DNA of 64,000 nt from Bradyrhizobium sp. CB2312 (GTDB lineage Bacteria; Pseudomonadota; Alphaproteobacteria; Rhizobiales; Xanthobacteraceae). The notes below the pieces were generated by a model. That model had not been told where the DNA came from. It did not search any database and was given only the letters and a program-made list of their open reading frames with translations. A program made the position numbers and the translations under genes. This document shows positions 45,031-53,945 of the stretch, piece by piece. Position 1 is the first letter of the stretch; every line of letters starts with the position of its first letter. The stretch lies in contig NZ_CP121668.1 in the NCBI RefSeq assembly GCF_029714425.1, positions 7,709,501 through 7,773,500 on the forward strand. Direction: 5' to 3'.

Positions 45031-46191
45031 ATGCAGGGGCAGGCCCGGTTGGCTGCCGGTCGAATCGAACGAGGCGCAACGCCCCTCAATCGTTCTCATA
45101 CACTCGACTTCCTGCGCGGCCTCGCCATCCTCGGCGTGATCGCGATCCACGTCTCGCAATCATTTCCGTCGAACATCCACGCAATCGACTACGCCTTCAT
45201 GTGCGGCTGGACCGGCGTCAATGTGTTCTACTTCGTCAGCGCGATGACGATGTGCCTGATGTGGACACAGCGCGCCGGCGAAACGAGCCCGACACGCAAA
45301 TTCTACATCCGCCGCGCCTTGCGCATCGCGCCGCTGTTCTGGCTCGCGATTCCGGCCTACCTTGCTCTCTACGGCACGGGGCCGCGCGACACCGCGCCCG
45401 ACGGAATCGGGCCGCTCCAGGTGATCCTGACCGCGACGTTCCTGCACGGCTTCTGGCCCGATAGCGTCAACAGCGTCGTGCCGGGCGACTGGTCGATCGC
45501 GGCGGAGATGACGTTCTATCTCGTCTTCCCGCTTCTGATCACCGCGTTCGGATCGCGCCGCCGTCTCTATCTCGCGCTCGCGCTTCTGCTGCACCTCGTC
45601 AATGTCTGCCTGTTCAAGCCGTGGGCCCTCGAACTGTTCTCGGCCTATTACGGACCCGGCCACGACTCCTTCGTCTGGGGCACGCTGCACCTCAGCTTCC
45701 TGAACCAGTTGCCGGTATTCCTGACCGGCTGTGCGCTGTTCTTCTCGCTGCGCGACGGCTTCACCAGATCCGACGCCGCGATCTTCATCGTCTTCGTCGT
45801 GCTGTCCTTCTTCGCCAATGGCGCGACCGGCGCGCACGAATTCAACTACCTGATCATCAACCTCGTGCTCGGCGCGATGGTGGCCGGCTGCATCCGTTTC
45901 GCGGTGCACTGGTCACCGATAGAGGCGCTCGGTCGCAACTCCTATTCGATGTATCTGTCGCACTTCGCGGTGATCTACGCTCTACACCGGATTTGGCCGC
46001 TCGCGGACGGGCTGGCCTCGCTGCTGATGACTTACGTCGTCACCATCGCGCTCAGCTATCTCCTCGCGCGCGCGACCTGGCATCTGGTCGAGCGGCACAC
46101 GCAGGACCTGGCGCAGCGTCTGACCTCATCGGCGTCCGCCCGCCCGGCCATCCGCCCTGTCGTCGCCGCCACTGCAACCGGTGTGCGCTGA
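45031..46191 (+). CDS. Acyltransferase 3 family membrane protein
   Basis: This 386-residue inner-membrane protein has about ten helices and transfers acetyl or other acyl groups to cell-surface sugars. The conserved N-terminal motif is HTLDFLRGLAILGVIAIHVS with WTGVNVFYFVSA; the catalytic-type R and H positions are present (FLRG, IAIH, RRALRIAP). The ATG at 45031 has GGAGCAGG upstream and is better than the TTG 39 bases before it. The acceptor is unknown; the nearest polysaccharide genes start about 6 kb away. Confidence 0.88.
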   Translation: MQGQARLAAGRIERGATPLNRSHTLDFLRGLAILGVIAIHVSQSFPSNIHAIDYAFMCGWTGVNVFYFVSAMTMCLMWTQRAGETSPTRKFYIRRALRIAPLFWLAIPAYLALYGTGPRDTAPDGIGPLQVILTATFLHGFWPDSVNSVVPGDWSIAAEMTFYLVFPLLITAFGSRRRLYLALALLLHLVNVCLFKPWALELFSAYYGPGHDSFVWGTLHLSFLNQLPVFLTGCALFFSLRDGFTRSDAAIFIVFVVLSFFANGATGAHEFNYLIINLVLGAMVAGCIRFAVHWSPIEALGRNSYSMYLSHFAVIYALHRIWPLADGLASLLMTYVVTIALSYLLARATWHLVERHTQDLAQRLTSSASARPAIRPVVAATATGVR

Positions 46192-46279
46192 ACGTATTGC
46201 TTTCGCGATCTGATGCGGCTTGCCTCGCCGCAGCCTTCCTATCTACTGTGCGCTCCCGGCTTCACATCGGAGTAGGCGC

Positions 46280-47128
46280 ATGGAGGTCATCCTGCTCGGC
46301 ACCGGCGGCCCGCGCCCGGACCCGCGCCGCATGGCGACGACCACGCTGATCAGGCTCGGCGAGGAGAACATCCTGTTCGACGCCGGCCGCGGCGTGATGG
46401 TGCAGCTCAGCAAGGCCGGCGTGCCGCTCGGCGCCATCAACACGGTCTTTCTCACCCATCACCATTTCGACCATATCGGCGATCTCTACGACGTGATGCT
46501 CAATTCATGGATGCACGGGCGCAAAGACGAGCTGCGCATCTTCGGGCCGCCGGACACCGAACGGCTCGTCAACACGCTGGTCACGCAGGTCTACGACAAG
46601 GACATCGCCTCGCGCGATCAGGGCGAGCCGACCTTCGGCGGCTGGAAACCGGTCGTCGCAACGGACATCGTTCCAGGTCCCGTCCTCGACACCGGCCGCT
46701 GGAAGATCAGCGCCGAGCTCGTCTCGCATGGCGATGGCCTCGGCATGTCTCCGGCCTTTCTCGCGCGCTGGATGTGCCTCGGCTACCGCTTCGAGGCGGA
46801 GGGCAAGGTGATTGCGATTTCCGGCGACACCGTCCCCTGCCCCGGCCTCGAACGGCTGGCCGAAGGCGCCGACCTGCTCGTCCAGGTCTGCTTTCTCGCG
46901 ACACCGGAGATCAACAACGAGCACTTCCGGCGGCTTGCGAAATACACGATCGCCTGCGGCGACACCGTCGGCAAGGTCGCGGCCAAGGCCGGCGTCAAGA
47001 AGCTCGCGCTGACCCATCACCGGCCGCGCACTGACGATGCCATGCTGAACGCGCTGCTCGCGGATGTGCAAAAGGACTATTCGGGTTCGGTCGTGCTCGG
47101 CGAGGACCTGACGCGGATCGAGGTCTGA
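46280..47128 (+). CDS. Metallo-beta-lactamase-fold hydrolase, RNase Z-like
   Basis: This 282-residue cytoplasmic protein starts with MEVILLGTGGPRPDPRRMAT and has the metal motif THHHFDHIGD (H60, H62, D64, H65). Later ligands are in SHGDG, ISGDTVPC and the final THHRPR. The layout resembles RNase Z and arylsulfatase-type members. With no long exosite insertion it need not be the tRNA 3' processing enzyme. The ATG has GGAGTAGG upstream. The next gene is convergent, 12 bases away. Confidence 0.85.
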   Translation: MEVILLGTGGPRPDPRRMATTTLIRLGEENILFDAGRGVMVQLSKAGVPLGAINTVFLTHHHFDHIGDLYDVMLNSWMHGRKDELRIFGPPDTERLVNTLVTQVYDKDIASRDQGEPTFGGWKPVVATDIVPGPVLDTGRWKISAELVSHGDGLGMSPAFLARWMCLGYRFEAEGKVIAISGDTVPCPGLERLAEGADLLVQVCFLATPEINNEHFRRLAKYTIACGDTVGKVAAKAGVKKLALTHHRPRTDDAMLNALLADVQKDYSGSVVLGEDLTRIEV

Positions 47129-47140
47129 GAGTCATCGATC

Positions 47141-48024
47141 TCAGGACGATCCGACCTCGATCCGGTACGACAGGCGCTGTTCCGCTCCAGGTGCGATATG
47201 CATCAGGCCGGGCTTGTCGGCGAACTCGCCGTCGAAGCCTTTGGGGCTGGCATAGCCGCGCCAGGGCTCGATGCAGAGGAACGGCGCGCCTGACGGTTTG
47301 GACCAGACGCCAAGCTCGCGAAAGCCGCGCCAGGACATCTTCAGCCACGGCCCGGCGCCTGCCCGGCGGCATAGCGGACCGAACTGCTCTCGATCCGGTC
47401 GAAGATGATGGCGTCGTCGACGAACAGGGCCTCGGACAAGGGCAGCACCGTGCCGTTGACCGGGCTCGGCTCCGTCGCCGGGCGCAGCAATCCACCATCG
47501 AGACGGCGGACGAAAGATGCCTCTGCCGTCGCGAAGGTCAGCGCATAGCTTTCCTTGGGCACGCCCGCCTGGAGCGGCCAGTTGAAGGCGGGATGTCCCC
47601 CGAGCGAAGCCGGCAACAGCTCCTTGCCGGTATTGACGATTGTGAGCGCCAGCTCGAGGGCGGCGGCGTCGATCGTGTAGATGGCCGTCAGGCGGAACGC
47701 GAAGGGATAAAGCGCGCGCGTCGCCGCGTTGTCTTCGAGCACCAGCGTGCAACTGGTCTCGTCACGCCCGGCCCAGGCAAAGCGGCTGTCGCGCGCAAAG
47801 CCGTGCTGGGTCATCCGGTAGGTCTTGCCTTGGTGCCGCAATTCGTCGCCCGCAAGACGCCCGACGATCGGGAACAGCAGCGGCGCATGGCGCGGCCATT
47901 CCGGCCTCGCTTGCCAGACGAATTCAGTGCCGCTGCGATCCTGCAGCGACCACAGCTCGGCGCCGTGGGCTTTGATGGTCGCGGTGAGAGAGCCGCTGTG
48001 GATCGTGTGCGTGTCGTTGGTCAT
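47141..48024 (-). pseudogene. Aldose 1-epimerase-like gene broken by one frameshift
   Basis: The first 227 codons from the ATG at 48024 (GCAGGAG upstream) encode an aldose 1-epimerase family (mutarotase-like) protein: GAELWSLQDRSGTEFVWQA, FPIVGRLAGD, QHGFARDSRF and SLGGHPAFNWPL are typical. The frame stops at 47341 just after SSSVRYAAG. The missing end continues at once in another frame (GPWLKMSWRGFRELGVWSKP, FLCIEPWRGYASP, ending YRIEVGSS) to a stop at 47141. The break lies in a GC-rich run at about 47345-47370. A single-base indel explains it; a sequencing error is possible. Confidence 0.85.
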
Positions 48025-48349
48025 GTGCAAGCTCCTGCGAGCAAGTCATCTGGCTCGAAACTGTGTCCGCCGCATTCGGGAGTTCGACCGAGCAGTGGAG
48101 ACTTGCCGATACTGCAAATGGGAATTGGGAACATGAAGGTCGTCCATAATCCAGTTATGTCCACAGCAAGTACAGCTGGATCAAGATCCTTGCCGTTCGT
48201 TGCGTGGCCGCAGCTTGCTGACGGAGTGAACCGTCAACCGGTAAGAGCGTTAACCGCACTACATGCCTTACGAAAAACCCCAGCATTCAGCCATTGATTG
48301 TGCGACGCAACTCTTGATAAGCCCTGATGGCTGTCATGGGGCTGACACA
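48025..48349. other. Intergenic region, start of a sparsely coding stretch
   Basis: No convincing gene. The first small W-rich protein's frame is open from 48263, but the upstream part does not match its paralogue, so it is probably untranslated. Confidence 0.55.
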
Positions 48350-48568
48350 ATGCTTTTCTTACGACGATGGTTCGGGGGCCGAAGTGGCCAGCCGGATGAT
48401 GAATATCAATGGCGACCGTGCGAACCTCCTATCTTCCCGAGACGAACGGTTGATGGCGGCAAGACGCTGCTTAAATGCCCAACCTGGCGCCGCCGCGGCC
48501 AAGACGGGAAATGGCAATACATTCAAAAGCCGCAGGCCTTCGAAGAATGGGAGACGGACCAGTGGTGA
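48350..48568 (+). CDS. Small Trp/Arg-rich protein, twin A (unknown family)
   Basis: This predicted 72-residue cytoplasmic protein has no signal peptide or helix. It shares its start (MLFLRRWF), length and most landmarks with the protein at 48962-49180: PRRTVDGG (about 30-37), WRRRGQDGKWQYIQKPQ, and an ending EEWETDQW. The start at 48350 is chosen because both twins then begin MLF and are exactly 72 residues. I do not recognise the family. The spaced Trp, Arg and Gly positions suggest a small compact beta domain. The conservation between twins is the main evidence that it is expressed. Confidence 0.6.
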   Translation: MLFLRRWFGGRSGQPDDEYQWRPCEPPIFPRRTVDGGKTLLKCPTWRRRGQDGKWQYIQKPQAFEEWETDQW

Positions 48569-48961
48569 GAGAAGAGGGCTGGAAGCTCAACTGGTAAGCG
48601 CCCCGAAGTCCTACGTGCCGCCCACCGACTCAACAATCTCGATGTCCAAGGTTACGCTAATCGCCAAACTGCGCCCCTCGTCAGCGCTTTTCAGACAATT
48701 GGCAGCGTTCGGCAAAGAGAAATACGCCCTAAGTATATCCGCGCACTGCAGAAGCCAACAAGCGCGCTAAGGTTAAGGGATTCGACGCAGGACGGCTGCT
48801 CTACCGGAGTCCGCCGGCGCGGAGCTTGGTTAAGTCAGGTACGCCCCCTCCAAGCGCGACGTTAGAGTGCCGGCAATTTACCATGGGCGACTTGCCAAAC
48901 TGTATCAGGTTGATTGCGCATCGCCAGTTGCGGTAGGCATTGGCCTTTTAATGGGCTGATT
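48569..48961. other. Spacer between the twin small genes
   Basis: No convincing gene in 393 bases. Nothing obvious links it to a mobile element. Confidence 0.5.
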
Positions 48962-49180
48962 ATGCTTTTTAGATGGTTTTGCGATCGGAAGTATCCGGAT
49001 CATGAATTGGCCTGGCACGAATGCCGCTCGCCTATCGTGCCGCGGCGGACGGTTGATGGCGGTTGGACCTCTACATCCCTCTACCCTGGCAAGGTCTGGC
49101 GTCGACGAGGACTCGGCGGAAAGTGGGAATACCGAGAAGATCCGCAGAGCCTAGAAGACTGGACCAAAGAGCAGTGGTGA
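48962..49180 (+). CDS. Small Trp/Arg-rich protein, twin B (unknown family)
   Basis: This 72-residue paralogue of the protein at 48350-48568 starts MLFRWFCDRKYPDHELAW and has the same landmarks: SPIVPRRTVDGG, VWRRRGLGGKWEYREDPQ and DWTKEQW. It has two cysteines. Differences fall mostly in the segment before PRRTVDGG and between the two main motifs, the pattern expected of two selected copies rather than a recent duplication. The function is unknown. Confidence 0.6.
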   Translation: MLFRWFCDRKYPDHELAWHECRSPIVPRRTVDGGWTSTSLYPGKVWRRRGLGGKWEYREDPQSLEDWTKEQW

Positions 49181-49897
49181 GCGGCATGACCAAAACGCGA
49201 CGAGATCGCTTTGGCTCCCGTTTCTGTTCTGATGGCTTGCCCTCATCGTCTTGATCACATCCCATCAAAATCTAACAACAAACGGGACCTCTAACACGCC
49301 TGCAGGATTAATCGCCCGTATAGCGGAACTGTGGGTGTTTCTCTCGCTAGTCTTTTCTGAAGCAAAGCAGTTCCTGACCAAGCACGGGTTCTCATACCGG
49401 AACGCCACCGAATGGAGAAGCATCTCCGATAGACGTCGCTCCAACATTTGTCCCCGATGGACTAGCCCGTTTTCGATCACGATTCCACGTGACGGACTTA
49501 ATTAATGCAAAGCTCGGCGATCGACGCTGCACAGAACTGCGCCGAGACACGCCCTCTCGGCTGCTCTAGAGTCGAACTGGCGCCAACAGCTACTGAGGCG
49601 AGCGTTCTGAGCGTGACATCGGATTTACACAAGATTGGCGCCGCCCGCGATTAGCGATCCGCATGGCATAATGGCGAAGTCTCAAAAAAGTGCGTGCGAA
49701 GCTTGCCTCAATCTCGCCTATGGCGATTTGGAACTCAGTTTCCAACTCCGCGACATCTATTTATTGTCTACGCTTCTATCCCGGCCAGGGCGTCATCGAC
49801 CCTACGTGAAGGGCGTACGGCACACGGCCCCACGCAGCCAAAGGTCGACTCAACCCGGACCTAGATTTCATTGCTTGCTTCAACGCGAGCATAAAGA
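49181..49897. other. Long apparently non-coding stretch
   Basis: 717 bases with only short frames whose translations look random. One frame from 49670 (starting MAKSQKSACEACLNLAYGDL) is somewhat protein-like, but nothing confirms it. Together with the decayed gene that follows, this looks like a region losing genes. Confidence 0.5.
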
Positions 49898-50514
49898 ATG
49901 CAAAAGCTCCTCCTGTATGCATCGCTCTCAGTCATTCTTGTGCAGTTGTGCATCTTGCATGTGCATGCCGAGCCCACCCTGCCGCCAGTTCAATACACGG
50001 CCTTCTGCGCCAAGTATCCCTCCGATTGCAAACCTCGACGCGCTCGAAGCGGAGCGGGATTGGAATTTCGTGAAATCCAATTCGCAAACTCGGTCGTGAA
50101 CGCTCAAATTGCACCAAGCGAGCAGTCGAAGGATGGCTGGGACCTATATCCATCCGAGGGCGACTGCGGCGATTATGCAGTTTCCAAGCGTCATCTGCTC
50201 TTGTCTTTGGGCGGCAGCTCCTCGCAAATGCTGCTCGCGGAGGTTCGCATCGAAACACCGGCGAACACCACCTCATTCTGATTGTTCTTTACGAAGGCGG
50301 CGTCCTCGCACTGGATAATCTGTACGAATACGTACTGCCCTTTGCAGACGCCGTTCGACAGTACCAGTTGCTCAGAATTGCTTCGCCAGAGACAATCCAA
50401 GTATTTGGCGCACATCACTGCCCTGAGAGATTGGACGGAGATTCGATCGCCTGCACTGGCAACGCGAGCGCGTTGTCGGCAGACACCTCCTTGGTGCCGC
50501 AGAACGCGCCATGA
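49898..50514 (+). pseudogene. Decayed transglutaminase-like cysteine protease (BTLCP/DUF920)
   Basis: The remnant has a signal peptide (MQKLLLYASLSVILVQLCIL) and the BTLCP pattern spread over three frames. Frame 1 has PPVQYTAFCAKYPSDCK. Bases from about 50028 in another frame give NLDALEAERDWNFVKSNSQ. Frame 1 resumes with VVNAQIAPSEQ and DGWDLYPSEGDCGDYAVSKR (catalytic Cys) and stops at 50281. The frame shifted by one from about 50260 gives GEHHLILIVLYEGG (His) and VLALDNLYEYVLP (Asp), ending at 50514. Several frameshifts make sequencing error unlikely. Intact members are exported proteases of unknown target, common in Bradyrhizobium. Confidence 0.8.
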
Positions 50515-50816
50515 CACGCGGCGCTGTACCGAGCAATTTCTGAAGATGCTTCAGCGGAACTCTGGTGCAGCGGCGGAGTCGCCCGACGGTGAGATTGTCG
50601 TCGGAAAGCGGATTCCATCCAGAAAGCGCAAACTTGGCACGACAACTGCACCGAGTAAACCTGCAGGAACGCGCCTCCGCAAGGCAGACGATGGACGACG
50701 TGTCAGGCGACTTGTTGCGCGTCTCGCTTTTGCCTCTCTGCCGCCGCGTGCTTTCCACGTTGCTGTCGAGTGGGCGCAATATTCCTGCGAGATACTTCAT
50801 GCGTCGGAGGTGAGAC
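50515..50816. other. Non-coding stretch
   Basis: Open frames exist on both strands but none looks protein-like; no repeat or palindrome stands out. Confidence 0.5.
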
Positions 50817-51011
50817 ATGTCGGATGCAGCTAATCGAACAGGTCTGAGCGCGGACCTGACCACCGAAGACTTTGGTGTCAACAAAACCCCGAGCGCCGAC
50901 CGCGCCTTTGCAGCTGCCTATTTGACCACGGTCGGCGTTGCAATGATCGGCTGGCTATATGTCATCACCCGCGCCGGGCTTGCCGCTATGAGTTGGATGA
51001 TCTTTGGCTAG
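50817..51011 (+). CDS. Small single-pass membrane protein
   Basis: This 64-residue protein has a hydrophilic N-terminal half (TGLSADLTTEDFGVNKTPSA) and two close hydrophobic segments (FAAAYLTTVGVAMIGWLYVI and GLAAMSWMIFG). GAGGTGAG lies just upstream of the ATG, a good ribosome binding site. I do not recognise the family. Confidence 0.6.
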   Translation: MSDAANRTGLSADLTTEDFGVNKTPSADRAFAAAYLTTVGVAMIGWLYVITRAGLAAMSWMIFG

Positions 51012-51363
51012 AGCGCAGTCATAAACTGCCTGTTCCGTCGCCGCGCCGACGAACACAGCTCAAAGCGCGAAATTGATCTGCAACGCCTCTGCCGTCGTAT
51101 TGAACGACGCAATATGTTGCCCTTTTGCAACCCTTGATCGAATTCCCTTTCACCTCGAGTTGATTGACGGTCCAACAACTCCGCATGGCCGCGAGCGGGA
51201 CTAGGGCTGTTCTCCTCTCAACATGCAAGTTCACCTGTCCAATGAACGGGGCGAAGCTCTGTGCGTTGAGCTGCCCATTTATCGACCAGACTTCGGTCGA
51301 TTCGACGAGAGCCGACCGCAAATGTTACAGTGCATGCCTTTGTAGCGCACAAGGATTTCAGCC
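51012..51363. other. Non-coding stretch
   Basis: 352 bases with no convincing gene, repeat or promoter. Confidence 0.5.
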
Positions 51364-51600
51364 ATGCGTATCTTGTTGATCTCGGCCGCGGCGTGCATCG
51401 CCATTTCATCGAACTCCGCGCAAGCCGGCCCAAACTGCATGCTCATGACATCCGACCAGGCCATGCGGGATTGCTTTGATCGGACATTCTCCACGACGCC
51501 GAAACCAGAGCCGACGACAACAACGCAAAATACCAAGGCCGCGCCGAAGCTGGCATCGCCGCCCAAAACGCAAAACGTGTCAGACGCGCCGTCAAGATAG
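51364..51600 (+). CDS. Small secreted protein with two cysteines
   Basis: This 78-residue protein has a signal peptide (MRILLISAAACIAISSNSAQ, cleavage after AQA). The mature part is about 58 residues, with two cysteines near its start (GPNCMLMTSDQAMRDCFD) and a Thr/Pro/Lys-rich tail. AAGGA precedes the ATG. The family is unknown. The layout resembles the other short exported proteins at 55-58 kb. Confidence 0.6.
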   Translation: MRILLISAAACIAISSNSAQAGPNCMLMTSDQAMRDCFDRTFSTTPKPEPTTTTQNTKAAPKLASPPKTQNVSDAPSR

Positions 51601-51684
51601 CGTGCGCCGCGCCGGCGCGACACTCTCTTGACGGGCCGGCGACGACCTCCCTCGAAGCCCGGGTTTAGGGACAAATCGAGAGGA

Positions 51685-53007
51685 TCACGCCTCGTTCAGC
51701 CGAGCGGAGCGCCCAACGCTGTCGTAGGTGAAGCCGGCGGCTTCCATCTCTTCCGGGCGATAGATGTTGCGGAGGTCGACGATGATCGGCTGGGCCATGG
51801 CGCTCTTCAGCCGGTCGAGGTCGAGCGCGCGGAACTGGACCCATTCGGTGACGATGACGACCGCGTCGGCGCCTTGCGCGCACGAATAGGCGTCCTCGCA
51901 ATAGGTGATGCTGGGCAGCTCACCCTTGGCCTGCTCCATGCCGACCGGGTCGAACGCCTTGACGTTCGCGCCCATGTCGATGAGGCCGGTGACCAGCGGG
52001 ATCGACGGCGCATCGCGCATGTCGTCGGTGTCGGGCTTGAAGGTGAGGCCGAGCACCGCGATGGTCTTGCCGCGCAAGGAGCCGCCGAGCGCCTGGCTCA
52101 CTTTGCGCGCCATCGCGCGCTTGCGGTTCTCGTTGACCGCCAGCACGGACTCGACGATGCGCAGCTGCACGTCATGGTCCTGCGCGATCTTGATCAGCGC
52201 CTTGGTGTCCTTCGGAAAGCACGAGCCGCCGAAGCCGGGACCGGCATGCAGGAACTTGGTGCCGATGCGGTTGTCCAGGCCAATGCCGCGCGCGACCTCC
52301 TGGACGTTGGCGCCGGCCTTTTCGGACAGGTCCGCGATCTCGTTGATGAAGGTGATCTTGGTCGCCAGGAACGCGTTCGCGGCGTATTTGATCATCTCCG
52401 CGGTGCGGCGCGCGGTGAACATCAGCGGCGCCTGGTTCAGCGACAGCGGCCGATAGATGTCGCCCATCACCTTACGGCCGCGCTCGTCGCCGGTGCCGAC
52501 CACGATGCGGTCGGGGAACTTGAAGTCGCGGATCGCCGCGCCCTCGCGCAGGAATTCGGGATTGGAGGCGACGACGACGTCGGCGTTCGGATTGGCCTCG
52601 CGGATGATGCGCTCGACCTCGTCGCCGGTGCCGACCGGCACGGTCGACTTGGTCACCACCACGGTGAAGCCGGACAGCGCCTGCGCGATCTCTCTCGCGG
52701 CGGCGTAGACGTAGGACAGATCGGCATGGCCGTCGCCGCGGCGCGACGGGGTGCCGACCGCGATGAACACGGCGTCGGCCTCGGCGACCGGCTTCGACAG
52801 ATCGGTGGTGAAGTCCAGCCGCTTGGCCTTGACGTTATTGGCGACCAGCTCGTCCAGCCCGGGCTCGTAGATCGGGATTTCGCCGCGATGAAGCGCCGCG
52901 ATCTTCTTCTCGTCCTTGTCGACGCAAGTCACGTCGTGACCGAAATCCGCAACGCAGGCCCCGGACACCAGTCCCACATAACCCGTGCCGATCATCGCGA
53001 TTCGCAT
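51685..53007 (-). CDS. ugd: UDP-glucose 6-dehydrogenase
   Basis: This 440-residue cytoplasmic enzyme oxidises UDP-glucose to UDP-glucuronate with two NAD, supplying acidic sugar for polysaccharides. The N-terminal Rossmann motif is MRIAMIGTGYVGLVSGACVA, the catalytic cysteine is in GPGFGGSCFPKDT, and the second domain has VLGLTFKPDTDDMRDAPS. The ATG at 53007 has AAGGAG upstream; 14 extra codons upstream are not needed. It opens the polysaccharide region, and its product could enter the chains built with the rfb genes downstream. Confidence 0.96.
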   Translation of the reverse strand: MRIAMIGTGYVGLVSGACVADFGHDVTCVDKDEKKIAALHRGEIPIYEPGLDELVANNVKAKRLDFTTDLSKPVAEADAVFIAVGTPSRRGDGHADLSYVYAAAREIAQALSGFTVVVTKSTVPVGTGDEVERIIREANPNADVVVASNPEFLREGAAIRDFKFPDRIVVGTGDERGRKVMGDIYRPLSLNQAPLMFTARRTAEMIKYAANAFLATKITFINEIADLSEKAGANVQEVARGIGLDNRIGTKFLHAGPGFGGSCFPKDTKALIKIAQDHDVQLRIVESVLAVNENRKRAMARKVSQALGGSLRGKTIAVLGLTFKPDTDDMRDAPSIPLVTGLIDMGANVKAFDPVGMEQAKGELPSITYCEDAYSCAQGADAVVIVTEWVQFRALDLDRLKSAMAQPIIVDLRNIYRPEEMEAAGFTYDSVGRSARLNEA

Positions 53008-53263
53008 GAAAAGCCTAGCTCCTTTGGGGATAGATGTTCCGCTCAACATCTTAGTACACTTCTTTATCTGCTGGCACGCTCAACATTGGAGCAGGTTCTG
53101 GAGTAATCCGAATAAACCTTAACCGCCCGCCATAGGATCATTTGTATCGCGACAGGCCCTGCCTTTTGAAGCAGCAGCGCGCGTCCAAGTTTCGACATAG
53201 AGAGTCGCAGAATAACGCATGGGGCTTGATACCGCGGCGTAGGAACTCAAAGGAGTTCGAACG

Positions 53264-53929
53264 GTGACCTCGATGACCCCATCCCTCGCGCGATCCCGAT
53301 ACTATTTTCATTCCGCAAAGTTTGTCGCGCGAAAGCATTTGCGGGGTTACGTCATAAACTCGGCGCCCACACTCGATCCTGATGGACTCTCCTGCTTTCA
53401 AACCGCCATTCAATCCAGTCGCGTATATCTTGAATACGGTTGCGGCGGAACCACCCTCGTGGCCGCGAGACATGTTTCGAAACTGATCAGCGTCGAGACA
53501 GATCGAGTCTTTGCCAAGGCCGTCGCGGCTTCCTTGCCGCGCTCTGAGGCCAACATTACGATCTTGACGCCGAACCTTGGCCCGACACGAGAATGGGGAT
53601 ACCCCATCTTTGATCGCCCAACTCCGTCGCATATCGCGAGATGGCAGCGTTTTCCGAAGGCTCCGTGGGCTGTCGTCGAGGAGACTCCTGACCTCGTCTT
53701 GATTGACAGCAGGATGCGGGTCGCGTGCGCTCTTGAAAGCCTGCTCCACGTAAGTGTCGATACTCGCATCCTCGTTGACGACTATTCCGGTCGAGATTAT
53801 TCGCTCATTGAGCGCTTCGCCGACTTGATTGCCATGCACGGACGGATGGCTGAGTTCCGTCCGCGCCGCACCTTTGATCGGGAAGGCTGCCGGCTTGCTC
53901 TTCAGGAACGCTACTCCGACCTCAACTGA
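53264..53929 (+). CDS. Class I SAM-dependent methyltransferase-like protein
   Basis: This 221-residue protein has the SAM-binding motif I as VYLEYGCGGTTLVAARHV and an acidic end of strand 2 (LISVETDRVF). PDLVLIDSRMRVACALESL and RILVDDYSGRDY fit later parts of the fold. The GTG has AAGGAG eight bases upstream; an ATG lies three codons in. The position between ugd and other polysaccharide genes suggests a sugar or glycolipid as target, but this is a guess. Confidence 0.7.
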   Translation: MTSMTPSLARSRYYFHSAKFVARKHLRGYVINSAPTLDPDGLSCFQTAIQSSRVYLEYGCGGTTLVAARHVSKLISVETDRVFAKAVAASLPRSEANITILTPNLGPTREWGYPIFDRPTPSHIARWQRFPKAPWAVVEETPDLVLIDSRMRVACALESLLHVSVDTRILVDDYSGRDYSLIERFADLIAMHGRMAEFRPRRTFDREGCRLALQERYSDLN

Positions 53930-53945
53930 ACAACGCGCCTGAATA

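Noticed and set aside
49251..49505. 84-codon frame in the gene-poor stretch
   Set aside because: It has no ribosome binding site, no helix or signal peptide, and no similarity to a neighbour.
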